Shown: positions 36,598 through 45,804 of the stretch, piece after piece
Position numbering within the stretch: position 1 is the stretch's first letter
Layout of the letters: every line of letters begins with the position of its first letter
Source of the DNA: Methanopyrus sp. SNP6
Lineage (GTDB): Archaea > JAADCQ01 > Methanopyri > Methanopyrales > Methanopyraceae
Assembly: GCF_002201895.1 (NCBI RefSeq)
Contig: NZ_CP019436.1
Span: 199,456-263,455, forward strand
Length of the DNA: 64,000 nt
Direction of reading: 5' to 3'
The notes under the pieces: model-generated
What the model saw: the letters and a program-made list of their open reading frames with translations, nothing else
What the model was told of the DNA's origin: nothing
Database searches by the model: none
Translations under genes and position numbers: made by a program

Positions 36598-37676
36598 GAT
36601 TCTTCACCCCCAATTACGCGCTCGACGAACCATTCCGATGAGAACGCCTTTAAGTCGTCGTAATCCTGGCCGACACCCAGGTACAGTATGGGGGCTCCCG
36701 TAACTTTTGATATGGAAAGTACGGCACCACCCTTAGCGTCCGCGTCAACTTTAGTCAGTATCGCACAATCGATTCCAACGTATTCATGGAATGTCTTGGC
36801 CTGCTCGATAGCATCGTTTCCGGCCAGCGCGTCACCTACGAACACGACGAGATCCGGCTCCAGAACGCGCTTCATCTTTTTCAATTCTTCCATTAAGTTA
36901 ACGTCGGTGTACGCCCGCCCGGCGGTGTCGACGAGGACGACGTCCTTCCCCTTCGCTTCCGCGTGCTGCACGGCGTTGAAGGCTACCGCCGTCGGATCGT
37001 CTCCACGCTCACCCTTGATCAGAGTGACACCGAGCCTTTCCGCGTGCTCCTCCAATTGTTCAATAGCGGCCGCCCGGAACGTGTCGGCCGCGGCGATTAC
37101 GACCGAGTAACCGCGGTCCTTGAGCAGTTTCGCGACCTTGGCGATGGTGGTAGTCTTACCGCTCCCGTTCACGCCGACGAACATGATGATGGCCGGTCGA
37201 CCATCTCGCCGAGCCTTTTCAACGGTCTCTATAAGATCAACCTCTCTCTCCGGCTCGAGTACCGATAGGAGCGCTTCGCGTAATCCTTCCTCTACGGTCT
37301 TAGGAATTTCCGATTTGCCCTTAACCCGACGGCCGACCAGCTCCTTCTTGAGCTCCTCTCGGATGCTCTCGGCGACTTCGACCGCGACGTCGTTTCTTAT
37401 GAGTTCCAGCTCAAGCTCGTCAAGGATATCCTCGATGTCGGCCTCCGTGATCGTAACCTCACGCTTGACTACCCTTTTCATGCGTTCCTTCAGCGTGGGC
37501 TTCTTGAGGTCCTCCGACATCGTTTCGACTTCCTTAACTTTTGCTTCCTTAGCCTCCCCTGCACGCTCCTCCACGCGCTTCGACACCTTCTCCTTTACCC
37601 TGCTCAAAACACTCTTCATCTTACCGAACAAGCCCTGGGGCACCCCCGAAAAACGTCGGGTTTCGGGAAGGATCAT
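36594..37676 (-). CDS. ftsY: SRP receptor FtsY
   Basis: Membrane-associated GTPase partner of SRP54. 360 residues: a charged amphipathic N-terminus (SRVKEKVSKRVEERAGEAKE), the N-domain, then G motifs MFVGVNGSGKTTTIAKVA near 168, VDTAGRAYTDVNLMEEL near 248 and LTKVDADAKGGAVLSIS near 308. ATG 37676 overlaps the pfdA stop as ATGA, which favours it over downstream GTG 37643 or TTG 37631 starts. Confidence 0.96.
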   Translation of the reverse strand: MILPETRRFSGVPQGLFGKMKSVLSRVKEKVSKRVEERAGEAKEAKVKEVETMSEDLKKPTLKERMKRVVKREVTITEADIEDILDELELELIRNDVAVEVAESIREELKKELVGRRVKGKSEIPKTVEEGLREALLSVLEPEREVDLIETVEKARRDGRPAIIMFVGVNGSGKTTTIAKVAKLLKDRGYSVVIAAADTFRAAAIEQLEEHAERLGVTLIKGERGDDPTAVAFNAVQHAEAKGKDVVLVDTAGRAYTDVNLMEELKKMKRVLEPDLVVFVGDALAGNDAIEQAKTFHEYVGIDCAILTKVDADAKGGAVLSISKVTGAPILYLGVGQDYDDLKAFSSEWFVERVIGGEES

Positions 37677-38146
37677 TCTCCACTAGACTGTTGGACGGTC
37701 CGCTGGGCACCTTCGAGTTGCTGCGCAAGTTCTTGTGCCTTCCTCTGCTTCTCCTGCAGCTCCTGAGCCAGCTCCTGGAGCTTCTGCTGTGCTTCTGCAC
37801 GGGCTTTCTCTAGCTCCTGCCGCTGGCCGTCGATGCTCTCGAGTGCCTCATCGATCGTCCTCTCCACGGCAACGCCAGCTCCGATACCCACGATCACGCG
37901 CTCTGTGTCGGTGACACACGCTCTAACGAACGATTGAGCGCCCACCGGTACGAGGACTTCCTCGTCGCCCTCCAGCTCCTTGACGCCCTTCAAGGTCTCT
38001 TCGACACGGTTCAGCTCGCTGATCGAGGACTCTATGAGGTCTATCTGCGCGTTGATCGCCTCCATTTGCCCTTGAAGTCTGTTGATCTCGACTATCAGTC
38101 GCTGTAGTTCCTGTTGGATCTCCTGTTCGTTCTTCTTCTCCGTCAT
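37673..38146 (-). CDS. pfdA: Prefoldin alpha subunit
   Basis: Chaperone subunit with two long coiled-coil arms (residues 5-60 and 105-150, Gln/Glu rich) around a beta hairpin core LVPVGAQSFVRACVTDTERVIVGIGAGVAVERT. 157 residues, usual length. The start overlaps the preceding stop (TAATG) and the stop overlaps ftsY (ATGA). Confidence 0.95.
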   Translation of the reverse strand: MTEKKNEQEIQQELQRLIVEINRLQGQMEAINAQIDLIESSISELNRVEETLKGVKELEGDEEVLVPVGAQSFVRACVTDTERVIVGIGAGVAVERTIDEALESIDGQRQELEKARAEAQQKLQELAQELQEKQRKAQELAQQLEGAQRTVQQSSGE

Positions 38147-38388
38147 TACTCTTCCACACCCAGGAGCCGCCTTAGTATCGGGTCCTCTACTTTAGATATG
38201 TCTATCTCTCGGATCTCTTCGATCTGAATCTCCGTGCGGCTGACGCCGTGCTCGCTACCGAGATCTGAGTACACCTTCTCCAGCGCTTCCTCTTCGGACG
38301 TGGCCGGAACCTGACGCGTGAACGGTTGTCGAGGCTCGTCACCCATGCGGAACGTACCGCGGACCTCGAACACCTTCACCTCGGACAT
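38146..38388 (-). CDS. rpl20e: 50S ribosomal protein L20e/LX (L18a)
   Basis: 80 residues: VKVFEVRGTFRMGDEPRQPFTRQVPATSEEEALEKVYSDLGSEHG matches the archaeal LX protein. ATG 38388 is chosen; a longer frame would run back into the aIF6 gene. Part of the conserved aif6-LX-pfdA-ftsY string. Confidence 0.93.
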   Translation of the reverse strand: MSEVKVFEVRGTFRMGDEPRQPFTRQVPATSEEEALEKVYSDLGSEHGVSRTEIQIEEIREIDISKVEDPILRRLLGVEE

Positions 38389-38407
38389 CGGGAATACCCC
38401 CCACGAT

Positions 38408-39073
38408 TCAAATGAGGTATAATGCATCCTCCAGACGGGCGAGTTCGGGACCCGTCGTATCCTCACCGACGACAGCACCTTTAGAGTTCACCACGACACC
38501 CACACCGACGTAGGGAGATCCGCGGTTCACCGTGCCGACTTCCACGTCCACCCCTAGCACCTCCGAGACACGCTCCATTTCCTCCTCCGTCGCCCCCGGG
38601 TGTACCACAGCCCCCTTAGAGTTCGCTACACCTGCCGACCCTACAGTCTTCACACCACCGAGCTCACCACGCACCACCTTCCCGCCGAGGACTGATTCGA
38701 TCACCTCCAATGCGTGATCGTCGAGATCCGGATGAACCAGCGCTCCATAATCGTTAGTGAGAACGAGATTGCCGACAGCGTTCATTTTGGAGGGGAGCAC
38801 GTCGACTTCCACACCCAGCTCACGGACGGCCCGTATCTCGTACTCTCGAGCGTGTCTAGGGAACAGGGCGCCGTTGGAGTTCACGGCCAGTAGAGCGCCT
38901 ACGAGGTTGCTGCCAGCCACGGTGGTCCGAACGACTTCAACGTCCAGTGCCTCTTTCATTCTTTCGACGATGTCATCCGGGACTTTGGGAGCGATGACGG
39001 CGTATTCCTCTGAGGCAGCTATCCACGCCCCGACGTTGGGGTCCCCGTGGACCGAAGCTTTGACTACGGTCAT
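38408..39073 (-). CDS. eif6: Translation initiation/anti-association factor aIF6
   Basis: Binds the 50S subunit and blocks premature joining. 221 residues with the pentameric repeat pattern typical of IF6: GAWIAASEEYAVIAPKVPDD, NLVGALLAVNSNGALFP, NAVGNLVLTNDYGALVHPDL, TVGSAGVANSKGAVVHPG and YVGVGVVVNSKGAVVGEDTTGPEL. Confidence 0.97.
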   Translation of the reverse strand: MTVVKASVHGDPNVGAWIAASEEYAVIAPKVPDDIVERMKEALDVEVVRTTVAGSNLVGALLAVNSNGALFPRHAREYEIRAVRELGVEVDVLPSKMNAVGNLVLTNDYGALVHPDLDDHALEVIESVLGGKVVRGELGGVKTVGSAGVANSKGAVVHPGATEEEMERVSEVLGVDVEVGTVNRGSPYVGVGVVVNSKGAVVGEDTTGPELARLEDALYLI

Positions 39074-39075
39074 GC

Positions 39076-39336
39076 TTACTCCGCCAGCATGACTTTGACG
39101 GTGCCGTCCGCGTACTTCACGGCGCGGACTCTGATTTTAGATGGTGGTTTCTTGATACCCCGCTCCCAGATCTTCTCGTTCACGTCGTTGCCGATCTTGA
39201 CCTCCTCCGCCTTCATGTGTCGTTCGATGAACTGTCTGAGCGCCTTGACGGCCCTCGGTGCGCGCTTCTTAAGCGGTGCCTTCTTCGCATCGCGAAGCGG
39301 CACGGTGTAAACACGCTCGTCGACGACTTCAGCCAC
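39076..39336 (-). CDS. rpl31e: 50S ribosomal protein L31e
   Basis: 86 residues: ERVYTVPLRDAKKAPLKKRAPRAVKALRQFIERHMK, then VKIGNDVNEKIWERGIKKPPSKIRVRA, the standard L31e sequence around the peptide tunnel exit. Only 2 bp separate its stop from aIF6. Confidence 0.97.
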   Translation of the reverse strand: MAEVVDERVYTVPLRDAKKAPLKKRAPRAVKALRQFIERHMKAEEVKIGNDVNEKIWERGIKKPPSKIRVRAVKYADGTVKVMLAE

Positions 39337-39351
39337 GTTCCAATACCCCCA

Positions 39352-39507
39352 TTACGGCTTCAGCTTGCTACGTCTCCAGTGCCTCCGCTTCGGATTGTCG
39401 ATGACGCGACCGCCTGTTTTAGCCACAACCCACGGTGGGACACGACGGTTCTGCTTGATCGCTTTGGCCATACGAAGCTTCTTACCCAATGGTTTCACAC
39501 GGGCCAA
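39352..39507 (-). CDS. rpl39e: 50S ribosomal protein L39e
   Basis: Read directly from the minus strand: 51 residues from TTG at 39507 to TAA at 39352. Contains [24 protein letters not shown] and the closing [12 protein letters not shown], diagnostic for L39e, a small basic protein lining the exit tunnel. GAGGGGG lies about 9 bp upstream of the start. It sits between L31e and the PDCD5 homologue, as in many archaea. Confidence 0.95.
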   Translation of the reverse strand: MARVKPLGKKLRMAKAIKQNRRVPPWVVAKTGGRVIDNPKRRHWRRSKLKP

Positions 39508-39519
39508 TCGACTACCCCC

Positions 39520-39873
39520 TCACTTCCGTTTGAACCTTATCCGATACTCCTTTCGTGTAGCGTCCGAGACTTGTTTTAGGATTCTCTTAAGTTGATCCTC
39601 GTCGATCTTCTCCCTCAGCTGACCCGTTTGAGCCATCTGTAGTAGGTAATTTTCAACCGCCTGAGCCAGCTGTGGCCTGGCGAGCCGGACTCTAGCCAGA
39701 CGTTCCCGAGCTTCTGGAGTTAAGATCCTACGGAGCATCGCCCGGCGCTGGGCTTCCTCCAGTGTTTTCTTCTCCCTTTCTTCCTCGACCTTCTTCTCCT
39801 GCGACTCCTCCAGCTTGCGTTGGAGTTCCATGATCTTCTTACGCCGGATGCGCTCGAGCTCGGGGTCGGTCAT
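39520..39873 (-). CDS. PDCD5-family DNA-binding protein
   Basis: 117 residues, strongly charged. It has an N-terminal long helix (ERIRRKKIMELQRKLEESQEKKVEEEREKK), then the three-helix core RILTPEARERLARVRLARPQLAQAVENYLLQMAQTGQL and a basic tail. Homologues are conserved in the archaeal rps19e-rpl39e neighbourhood and bind DNA in vitro; cellular role unclear. Confidence 0.92.
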   Translation of the reverse strand: MTDPELERIRRKKIMELQRKLEESQEKKVEEEREKKTLEEAQRRAMLRRILTPEARERLARVRLARPQLAQAVENYLLQMAQTGQLREKIDEDQLKRILKQVSDATRKEYRIRFKRK

Positions 39874-39902
39874 AGTGGCGACCTCCTACCCCCGATCGGT
39901 GG

Positions 39903-40367
39903 TTAGATGGGAGACGTGAATTTATCCGTGTACCCCTTCTCCCTAGCTATCTCATGGGCGGTTGAGTCGACGAGGGATCTGCCTTCAGGTGTAACCACTC
40001 GGCCTTCTTCGGTCTTCTCTATCAGTCCGGCCTCCTCCAACTGCTGAAGGATCTTGCGGATGATCGCGCCACTTCCCTTCCGGAACCGCTCGGGCCGAGC
40101 TCCCCGGTCCTGACGACCTCCGTAGTACGTGCGCAGTCGGGAGATTCCCACCGGACCGTCCATGTACACTCGACGCAGGATCGACGCCGCCCGCATGTAC
40201 CACCAGTCCTGATCCTCCGGCGGACGCTCCTTATGGCGGCCTGTCTTAACGTACTTCGCCCACTCTGGCGGTTTTATCTCCTCGAAGTCCTTGAGCTTCT
40301 CCGCCAGACGCTCCACGAGCTCCGATCCGGGCACCACGTATGCATCGTACACGGACCTAACCCCCAT
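39903..40367 (-). CDS. rps19e: 30S ribosomal protein S19e
   Basis: 154 residues: [83 protein letters not shown] and the winged-helix end [29 protein letters not shown]. Full-length. Confidence 0.97.
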   Translation of the reverse strand: MGVRSVYDAYVVPGSELVERLAEKLKDFEEIKPPEWAKYVKTGRHKERPPEDQDWWYMRAASILRRVYMDGPVGISRLRTYYGGRQDRGARPERFRKGSGAIIRKILQQLEEAGLIEKTEEGRVVTPEGRSLVDSTAHEIAREKGYTDKFTSPI

Positions 40368-40397
40368 CTGCCGGCCGCAAAGGGCGCGTTAATGGGT

Positions 40398-40715
40398 TTA
40401 ACGGGAGAGCCCGTGGAACCTTCGCCATCCTTCCCTCGGTCGGAAGAGTACCGCTGTACGTCCGCGTACGTCGATTAGCTCCGCGTTGACCTTCCTAGCG
40501 AGTTCCTCGGCCAGCTCCTTCCGGTCGTACCGACGTAGGATGTTTCGCTCGAACCTGACCTTGATGAGTCCGCGCTCCTCCAGCTGTCGATCGACTTCCT
40601 GGATAACCCCGGAAGTCAGCCCTTTCTTCCCTATTTTCACTACGGGATCCAGCAGGATCGCGCGTGCTCGGAGCGCCCTACGCTCCTTACCACTCAGGCG
40701 TTTAACCTGCGTCAC
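40398..40715 (-). CDS. YhbY/CRM-domain RNA-binding protein
   Basis: 105 residues, a single CRM domain: RRALRARAILLDPVVKIGKKGLTSGVIQEVDRQLEERGLIKVRFE, containing the conserved GKKGLT loop (GxxG) for RNA contact. Bacterial YhbY associates with pre-50S particles; the placement in the ribosomal operon supports a ribosome-assembly role. GTG start. Confidence 0.9.
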   Translation of the reverse strand: MTQVKRLSGKERRALRARAILLDPVVKIGKKGLTSGVIQEVDRQLEERGLIKVRFERNILRRYDRKELAEELARKVNAELIDVRGRTAVLFRPREGWRRFHGLSR

Positions 40716-40721
40716 GATCCC

Positions 40722-41057
40722 TCACCCCTCCATACGCCTACGTCTCCGCTCCTTTACCTCCCGTAAATACGGATACCGATATATATAGCCACACTCAAGG
40801 CAGGTGACCGACACGTGGGGCATGCGGTTCTGTCTCAAGCGTACCCGGGCCGTGACCCCGGGGATGAGTGGGGTATTACAGCGCTTACAGAAGCTACGCT
40901 TGAGGTGCTTCGGGAGCTTAACCCGAGCTTTCATAGCTATCCTCCTGGCGAGCTCCACGTACCTCCGCGCCCTATCCGGGTCCTCGTAGTACACCGTCCG
41001 AGCCAGCCTCAACAGCCGCTCAGTGCGCTCCAAGGCTATCCTGCGCAACAGTAACAC
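40722..41057 (-). CDS. rnp4: RNase P protein component 4 (Rpr2/Rpp21)
   Basis: 111 residues. Two N-terminal helices (ERLLRLARTVYYEDPDRARRYVELARRIAMKARVKLP) precede a zinc ribbon with FCKRCNTPLIPG and CLECGYIYRYPY. It binds the specificity domain of RNase P RNA together with Rpp29. First gene of the long leftward translation operon; it diverges from a secreted-protein gene 26 bp away. Confidence 0.93.
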   Translation of the reverse strand: MLLLRRIALERTERLLRLARTVYYEDPDRARRYVELARRIAMKARVKLPKHLKRSFCKRCNTPLIPGVTARVRLRQNRMPHVSVTCLECGYIYRYPYLREVKERRRRRMEG

Positions 41058-41082
41058 CCCCCCGGACTAAGGGGACTCGACA

Positions 41083-42291
41083 TTGCATACTTGGCTCCTG
41101 ATCTGGCTCCTGCTACCGATGATACCCGCGCAGGCCAATCCGACAAGCCGCTACCTGGAAGTCCATCCGGATACCGTCCCGGTGACATTCGAGGGGAATC
41201 CGCTGGTTCCTGCTTACGTGGAACTAACGGACGAGGGGAAGGAGGCCGCATTCTCCATACTCGAGCGTCTAGGAATCCCGTCGAAGGATGCTGCGGTGGG
41301 GTACCTGACCGATGTTTTCGTCGGGGAATCGTGCCGTGGAGACTCCCGGTGCCTCGTAGTTTACAGCCCTCAAGATGGTACCGTCGAGGTGCGACCGTGG
41401 AAGGAAGATCGGCTCTCCCTAAGGCTACCACCGCTCCGATTGGACGACCACCTTACGGAACTGCTCCTGTGTCTACCGGTACGGAAGCAAGTTGTCCTCC
41501 AGCCAGCCGTTCTCGAGCTCGGTCGGAACGTCGACGAAATGATACAACGGCGCGTCGAAGCCGTCCACTTGCATAAATTCGGCGAGCCGACGGCCGTGAC
41601 CGCGGTTTACGTACCGACCGAGATGGTTGCCCTCCGGGCGTTCGAATCGTTACTTCCCGAACCACGGAACGTTGCCCGGGCCATGCTCGAGCGTCTCTCC
41701 TCCGAGGTCCGCGATGCGATTAACGAGTACCTCGTGCGAGACCGGCTGGAAAAGTTGGTAAAATCGAGGCTAGGGAGTGACGTCTACGGTCGGGTCAGAG
41801 AGTACTTCTCTTCGATGATACATCTGATGATCAGTAGAATCGAGGAGGTATACTACGATAAGGTCTTCCCGACACTGATCGAATGGTGTGCCGCCATCGT
41901 GCGGTACGTCGAAACTTCACTCATCACCACGTTCGCACTCCTGTACCCTGACAACCCGAGCGCGGACGTCCTAGAGCGTCGGGTGGTCGTGTACAACTCT
42001 CCCTGCTTCCGGATGCTCCGAAACTGGGTGCTTGAACCTTCATACACGGCCTGGAAGAGCGTTCTGTACAGCCTAGCCGTCACCGTGGCCGATTTGATCT
42101 TCGAGGCAGTGCGACCGGCCCTGTCGGCTTTGGGGTTGGAACCAGAATCGAGCCGAACAACGCTCGAGGAAATCACGAAGTCCGCCGTGAAGAACCTCAT
42201 TGAAGCCCTCGATCCCTGTCTGAGGACGGTGTTAGAGCTACTTCTACTGGACACATTAACGGGGCTGACGGGAGCTTGCTGGGGTTCTTAG
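41083..42291 (+). CDS. Large secreted protein of unknown function
   Basis: 402 residues from TTG 41083. The signal peptide LLIWLLLPMIPAQA is followed by an extracytoplasmic region with two N-terminal cysteines (GESCRGDSRCLVVY), a long mainly helical body (VRDAINEYLVRDRLEKLVKS, YFSSMIHLMISRIEEVYYDKVFP) and hydrophobic C-terminal helices ending GLTGACWGS. No family recognised; it has the look of the lineage-specific surface proteins of Methanopyrus. It overlaps the hydrogenase protease start by 16 bp. Confidence 0.65.
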   Translation: MHTWLLIWLLLPMIPAQANPTSRYLEVHPDTVPVTFEGNPLVPAYVELTDEGKEAAFSILERLGIPSKDAAVGYLTDVFVGESCRGDSRCLVVYSPQDGTVEVRPWKEDRLSLRLPPLRLDDHLTELLLCLPVRKQVVLQPAVLELGRNVDEMIQRRVEAVHLHKFGEPTAVTAVYVPTEMVALRAFESLLPEPRNVARAMLERLSSEVRDAINEYLVRDRLEKLVKSRLGSDVYGRVREYFSSMIHLMISRIEEVYYDKVFPTLIEWCAAIVRYVETSLITTFALLYPDNPSADVLERRVVVYNSPCFRMLRNWVLEPSYTAWKSVLYSLAVTVADLIFEAVRPALSALGLEPESSRTTLEEITKSAVKNLIEALDPCLRTVLELLLLDTLTGLTGACWGS

Positions 42292-42785
42292 AAAGGCGTG
42301 TCCTCATCGTCGGGTGCGGGAACAAGTTGTTCGGAGATGACGGGTTCGGGCCCGCGGTGATCGAGGAAATGGAGCGCCGTGAGTGGGAGCACCCGGACGT
42401 GGAGATCTTGGACGCAGGAGCGGGGGCTCCGCAGAACGTGTTCTCGCTGATCGACGAGGATTCGAAGGTCGAGTATATGATAGTGATCGACGCAGTGGAC
42501 GTAGGAGCGGAGCCGGGAACACTCCTGGAGTTCGGTCCAGAAGATCTCGACCCCGACCATCGCGTAATACCAGTGGACGCTCACGGATGGAGCATAGAAT
42601 CCGCACTGCTGGACCTCAACGAGAAAGTCGGTCTCGACTTCCGGATATTGGGATGCCAGGTGAAAGAGCTACCGATCCCTGAGGTCCAACCTGGTCTCTC
42701 CGATCCAGTCCGTAAGGCGGTACCGAAAGCCGCCGATCGCGCGATCGAGCTCGCTGAGCGTTATTTGAGTGGAGAGACCCGATAG
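42276..42785 (+). CDS. Hydrogenase maturation endopeptidase (FrhD/HycI type)
   Basis: Clips the C-terminus of a [NiFe]-hydrogenase large subunit after nickel insertion. 169 residues: [25 protein letters not shown] near residue 9 (first nickel-sensing acid), [14 protein letters not shown] near 72 and a histidine in [14 protein letters not shown] near 100, the standard metal-binding set. No hydrogenase subunit gene is adjacent. TTG start; the 3' end overlaps the convergent HTH-ferredoxin gene by 25 bp. Confidence 0.85.
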   Translation: MLGFLERRVLIVGCGNKLFGDDGFGPAVIEEMERREWEHPDVEILDAGAGAPQNVFSLIDEDSKVEYMIVIDAVDVGAEPGTLLEFGPEDLDPDHRVIPVDAHGWSIESALLDLNEKVGLDFRILGCQVKELPIPEVQPGLSDPVRKAVPKAADRAIELAERYLSGETR

Positions 42786-43246
42786 ACCAGACCGCGGTAC
42801 CTGACGCTGAGTGACCTAGCTCCCGAAGGACACGCCCGAACGCACTCTCCGCACCCCAGGCACTCACCATCCGGCGATGGACAGATTTCGGAGCATCGGC
42901 TGCACGCTAGGCACTTCTCATCGTCGACATCTGGTTCCGCCTCGGTCCGAGGACCCATCACCCACTTCAACGCCTCAGCAGCGACGTCCACGCCCAACGC
43001 TTCACGGAGCTGGGGCCAGAGTCCGAAGGGCGGGATCTCTTCGATTATCCGACGTATCTTGTCACGCGCCTCTTCCGACGGGTAATCACCGCTGAGGTAA
43101 TGTGAGGCTGTGGATGGGTCAACGCCGAGCCGTGCCGCCACTTCGACGAGAGGCAGCTCGGACGCCATCCGCTCGGCGGCCAGGGCGCGGATCACGGCCT
43201 CTAAGTTGAGTTTACCGCGCCGTAAGGCCGACCACCCCTGAATCAC
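42761..43246 (-). CDS. HTH regulator fused to an iron-sulfur ferredoxin domain
   Basis: 161 residues. Residues 14-60 contain a lambda-repressor-like helix-turn-helix ([37 protein letters not shown]). Residues 110-150 carry eight cysteines in the order [18 protein letters not shown] and CGECVRACP, enough for two clusters. Such fusions probably sense redox state or oxygen. It overlaps the flippase gene upstream (GTGA) and converges on the hydrogenase protease gene, an attractive but unproven regulatory target. Confidence 0.72.
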   Translation of the reverse strand: MIQGWSALRRGKLNLEAVIRALAAERMASELPLVEVAARLGVDPSTASHYLSGDYPSEEARDKIRRIIEEIPPFGLWPQLREALGVDVAAEALKWVMGPRTEAEPDVDDEKCLACSRCSEICPSPDGECLGCGECVRACPSGARSLSVRYRGLVYRVSPLK

Positions 43247-44802
43247 GGTTTAATGCGTCCTAGGAGTTCTAGCGATCGTGCGAGCCGTACGACCCGTACA
43301 ATCCCAGGTGATCCAACTCGACGTGCTCCCTTTTCCAGCAACTCCCATTCTAAGTCGCTCACACCGCCTAACACCACAAGCAGTATCGAGTACGTAAGTG
43401 CTCCCACAGCGGATCCGAGTAACAGCTTCAGCAGAGACCCGTGGGTTAAGAGCATGGACCACTCGGTCGTGAACCACGCTGCGACGCCTGCAATCACGGG
43501 AACTAGCACCCATCTCAGCTTGAGGTGTGTCTTGGCATGTACCATTACAGCGCGGACTATCAGGATCATTGCGAGCCAATCGGAGATAGCCGTGGCGACG
43601 GAAGCCCCGAAGATACCCCACTTCGGTACCATGATAGCGTTCAGGACTACGTTCGCGACCAGCGAAAACGAGAGGACGACCAGCGGCAGGCGCTCGCGCC
43701 CTATCCCCTGGAGCAGGCTCGCACAGCTGCGAAAGACCACTATGAAGGCCATGGCGGTTGGCAGCACGTAAAGCGCCTGAGCACCGGGCCGAAAGGCGGG
43801 ACCGAAGAAGAGTGTGATAAGGGGCTCCGCCAACACACCCGTCAGGACCGCCACCGGGATCAACAACGTCCACATCGTCTTGATCGCTATATGGGCGTAC
43901 TGTCGTAGTGTCCGCTCATCCTTTAGGGCTTCGGCCTCGGAAGCCGCCGGAAGCAGCGCGGTCGCCACCGCCGCGCACAACGTGGTCGGGAGGCGGGCGA
44001 TGGGACCGGCCGCGTCGTAGTATCCGACCCAAATTGTCCCTAAAAAATACCCTATCACCAGGAGGTCGACGTTCGACTGGATCATGTCCGCGATACCGGT
44101 TAGTGCGACCGGAAGACCGAAAGTCAGGGCGCTCTTGGCAACACGGTTCGGAGGGAGCGGTTCATCCTCTCTGGGTATCTTCGGGAGGTACTCGCTCCTA
44201 AGCTTGGCCGCCCCATAGAGTCCCGATGTGGCGTACGCCAGCGTCGCCGAGGCGAAGACGGCACCGGTCGGTCCGTACCCAGCCAGGATGAGCGCGGGTG
44301 CTCCACCCACCCGGGTCCCCTGCTCGACGAACTGCGTGAGGACGTACCGCCGCATGTCTTGGAATCCTTGGAAAACACCACGAACACACGAGGCGAAAGC
44401 TGCGAAGGGCAGTCCAATAGCCGTGATCAGGAGCGGCGTGTAGAGGCGTGGATTGTGGAAGTACCACGAGGTCAAGTAAGGAGCGGCCAACGCAAGTATC
44501 AACGCGGCGAGGGTGGACAGGGCGACCAGAACTAACGTCGGGACCACGATGAACTGGCGGACCTTCGTCCCCTCACCGAGTGCGTGGTACTTGGCTACGT
44601 ACCTCGCGACGGCGGGCGGCACCCCGAAGGTTGCCAAGAACATCACGATCGTCTGTATTACCATGGTAGACGACACTATTCCGTACCCATCGGGCCCCAG
44701 CAGGCGGCCCACAAGGAGTCGGTACACGTATCCTCCCAATCTAAGGAACAACGAACCGACGAGGACCGTGAGACTGCCTTTAACGAGCTTGAGTAGGGGC
44801 AA
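43243..44802 (-). CDS. Polysaccharide/lipid-linked oligosaccharide flippase (MOP/Wzx-like)
   Basis: 519 residues with about 14 membrane helices. The N-terminus [39 protein letters not shown] is typical of Wzx/SpoVB-type exporters, as are [17 protein letters not shown] and [26 protein letters not shown]-type helix 7/8 ([21 protein letters not shown]). Probably moves lipid-linked sugars for cell-surface glycoconjugates. TTG start; it lies 12 bp after ilvE. Confidence 0.85.
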   Translation of the reverse strand: MPLLKLVKGSLTVLVGSLFLRLGGYVYRLLVGRLLGPDGYGIVSSTMVIQTIVMFLATFGVPPAVARYVAKYHALGEGTKVRQFIVVPTLVLVALSTLAALILALAAPYLTSWYFHNPRLYTPLLITAIGLPFAAFASCVRGVFQGFQDMRRYVLTQFVEQGTRVGGAPALILAGYGPTGAVFASATLAYATSGLYGAAKLRSEYLPKIPREDEPLPPNRVAKSALTFGLPVALTGIADMIQSNVDLLVIGYFLGTIWVGYYDAAGPIARLPTTLCAAVATALLPAASEAEALKDERTLRQYAHIAIKTMWTLLIPVAVLTGVLAEPLITLFFGPAFRPGAQALYVLPTAMAFIVVFRSCASLLQGIGRERLPLVVLSFSLVANVVLNAIMVPKWGIFGASVATAISDWLAMILIVRAVMVHAKTHLKLRWVLVPVIAGVAAWFTTEWSMLLTHGSLLKLLLGSAVGALTYSILLVVLGGVSDLEWELLEKGARRVGSPGIVRVVRLARSLELLGRIKP

Positions 44803-44814
44803 TGAGAGACCCCG

Positions 44815-45702
44815 TCACTCTTCGTACACCGGCGTACCTTCCTTCTTCGTGAGCTCCCGGAACGTCTCCATAATACGCCTCGTGATGGGTCCTGGGCATT
44901 CCTCGCCGATCTTCCGCCCGTCGACCTTTCTAACGGGCGCCACTTCCGCTGCCGTGCCCGTTAGGAACACCTCGTCCGCCGCGTACAGTTCCCCCAATGT
45001 TATCCTCTTCTCCTTCACTGGTATATCGAGCCTCTCGCAGATCTCCATCACGGTCGCCCTTGTAATCCCACGGAGAATGGTATCCTCCGGTGGAGTGTAC
45101 ACGGTCCCACCTTCCACTACGAACACGTTGTCACCGGTACCTTCGCAGACGTATCCTTCGTGATCCAACATGATGGCCTCGTCGGCGCCCGCCAGGTTAG
45201 CTTGGATCTTCGCCAGGATGTTGTTCAAGTAGTTGCACGATTTGATCTTCGGATCTAGCGCGTCCGGTGGAATACGACGCACGGAAGCCGTGATCACCTC
45301 GATCCCCTTCTCGTACAGGTCCCCGTACAGCGGCTCCATAGGTTCCGCGATTATCACAACATTAGGTTCTGGACATTTCTCCGGGTCCAACCCGAGATCA
45401 CCTTCACCGCGTGAAACCACCACGCGAATGTAAGCGTCCCGCAGCTTGTTGGCCCGTACGGTTTCGATGATGGCTTCCTTCATCTCCATCTTGGTCATCG
45501 GTATCTCGAGCATGATAGCCTTCGCGGAGTCGTAGAGTCTGTCGACGTGCTCATCCAACTTGAATATCCGACCGTCATAGGCCCGAATGCCCTCAAAAAC
45601 ACCGTCGCCGTACAGGAACCCGTGATCGTAGACGGAGATCTTAGCCTCCTCTCTGGGGACTAGTTCGCCGTTCAGGTAGATGAGTTGCCCACGCTTGGAC
45701 AA
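44815..45702 (-). CDS. ilvE: Branched-chain amino-acid aminotransferase
   Basis: PLP fold-type IV enzyme making Val, Leu and Ile from 2-oxoacids. 295 residues: [41 protein letters not shown] at the N-terminus, [17 protein letters not shown] near 93, the PLP lysine in [19 protein letters not shown] near 155, [13 protein letters not shown] near 192 and [19 protein letters not shown] near 250. Confidence 0.95.
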   Translation of the reverse strand: MSKRGQLIYLNGELVPREEAKISVYDHGFLYGDGVFEGIRAYDGRIFKLDEHVDRLYDSAKAIMLEIPMTKMEMKEAIIETVRANKLRDAYIRVVVSRGEGDLGLDPEKCPEPNVVIIAEPMEPLYGDLYEKGIEVITASVRRIPPDALDPKIKSCNYLNNILAKIQANLAGADEAIMLDHEGYVCEGTGDNVFVVEGGTVYTPPEDTILRGITRATVMEICERLDIPVKEKRITLGELYAADEVFLTGTAAEVAPVRKVDGRKIGEECPGPITRRIMETFRELTKKEGTPVYEE

Positions 45703-45804
45703 CCCGAAACCCCCCGACCGCTGCTCGTCGGAATGATGTTAAAACACTCTCCCTCACCTTCCTCGTCGTGAAACGATGCACATCGATATGTGGGGTGCCG
45801 AAAG

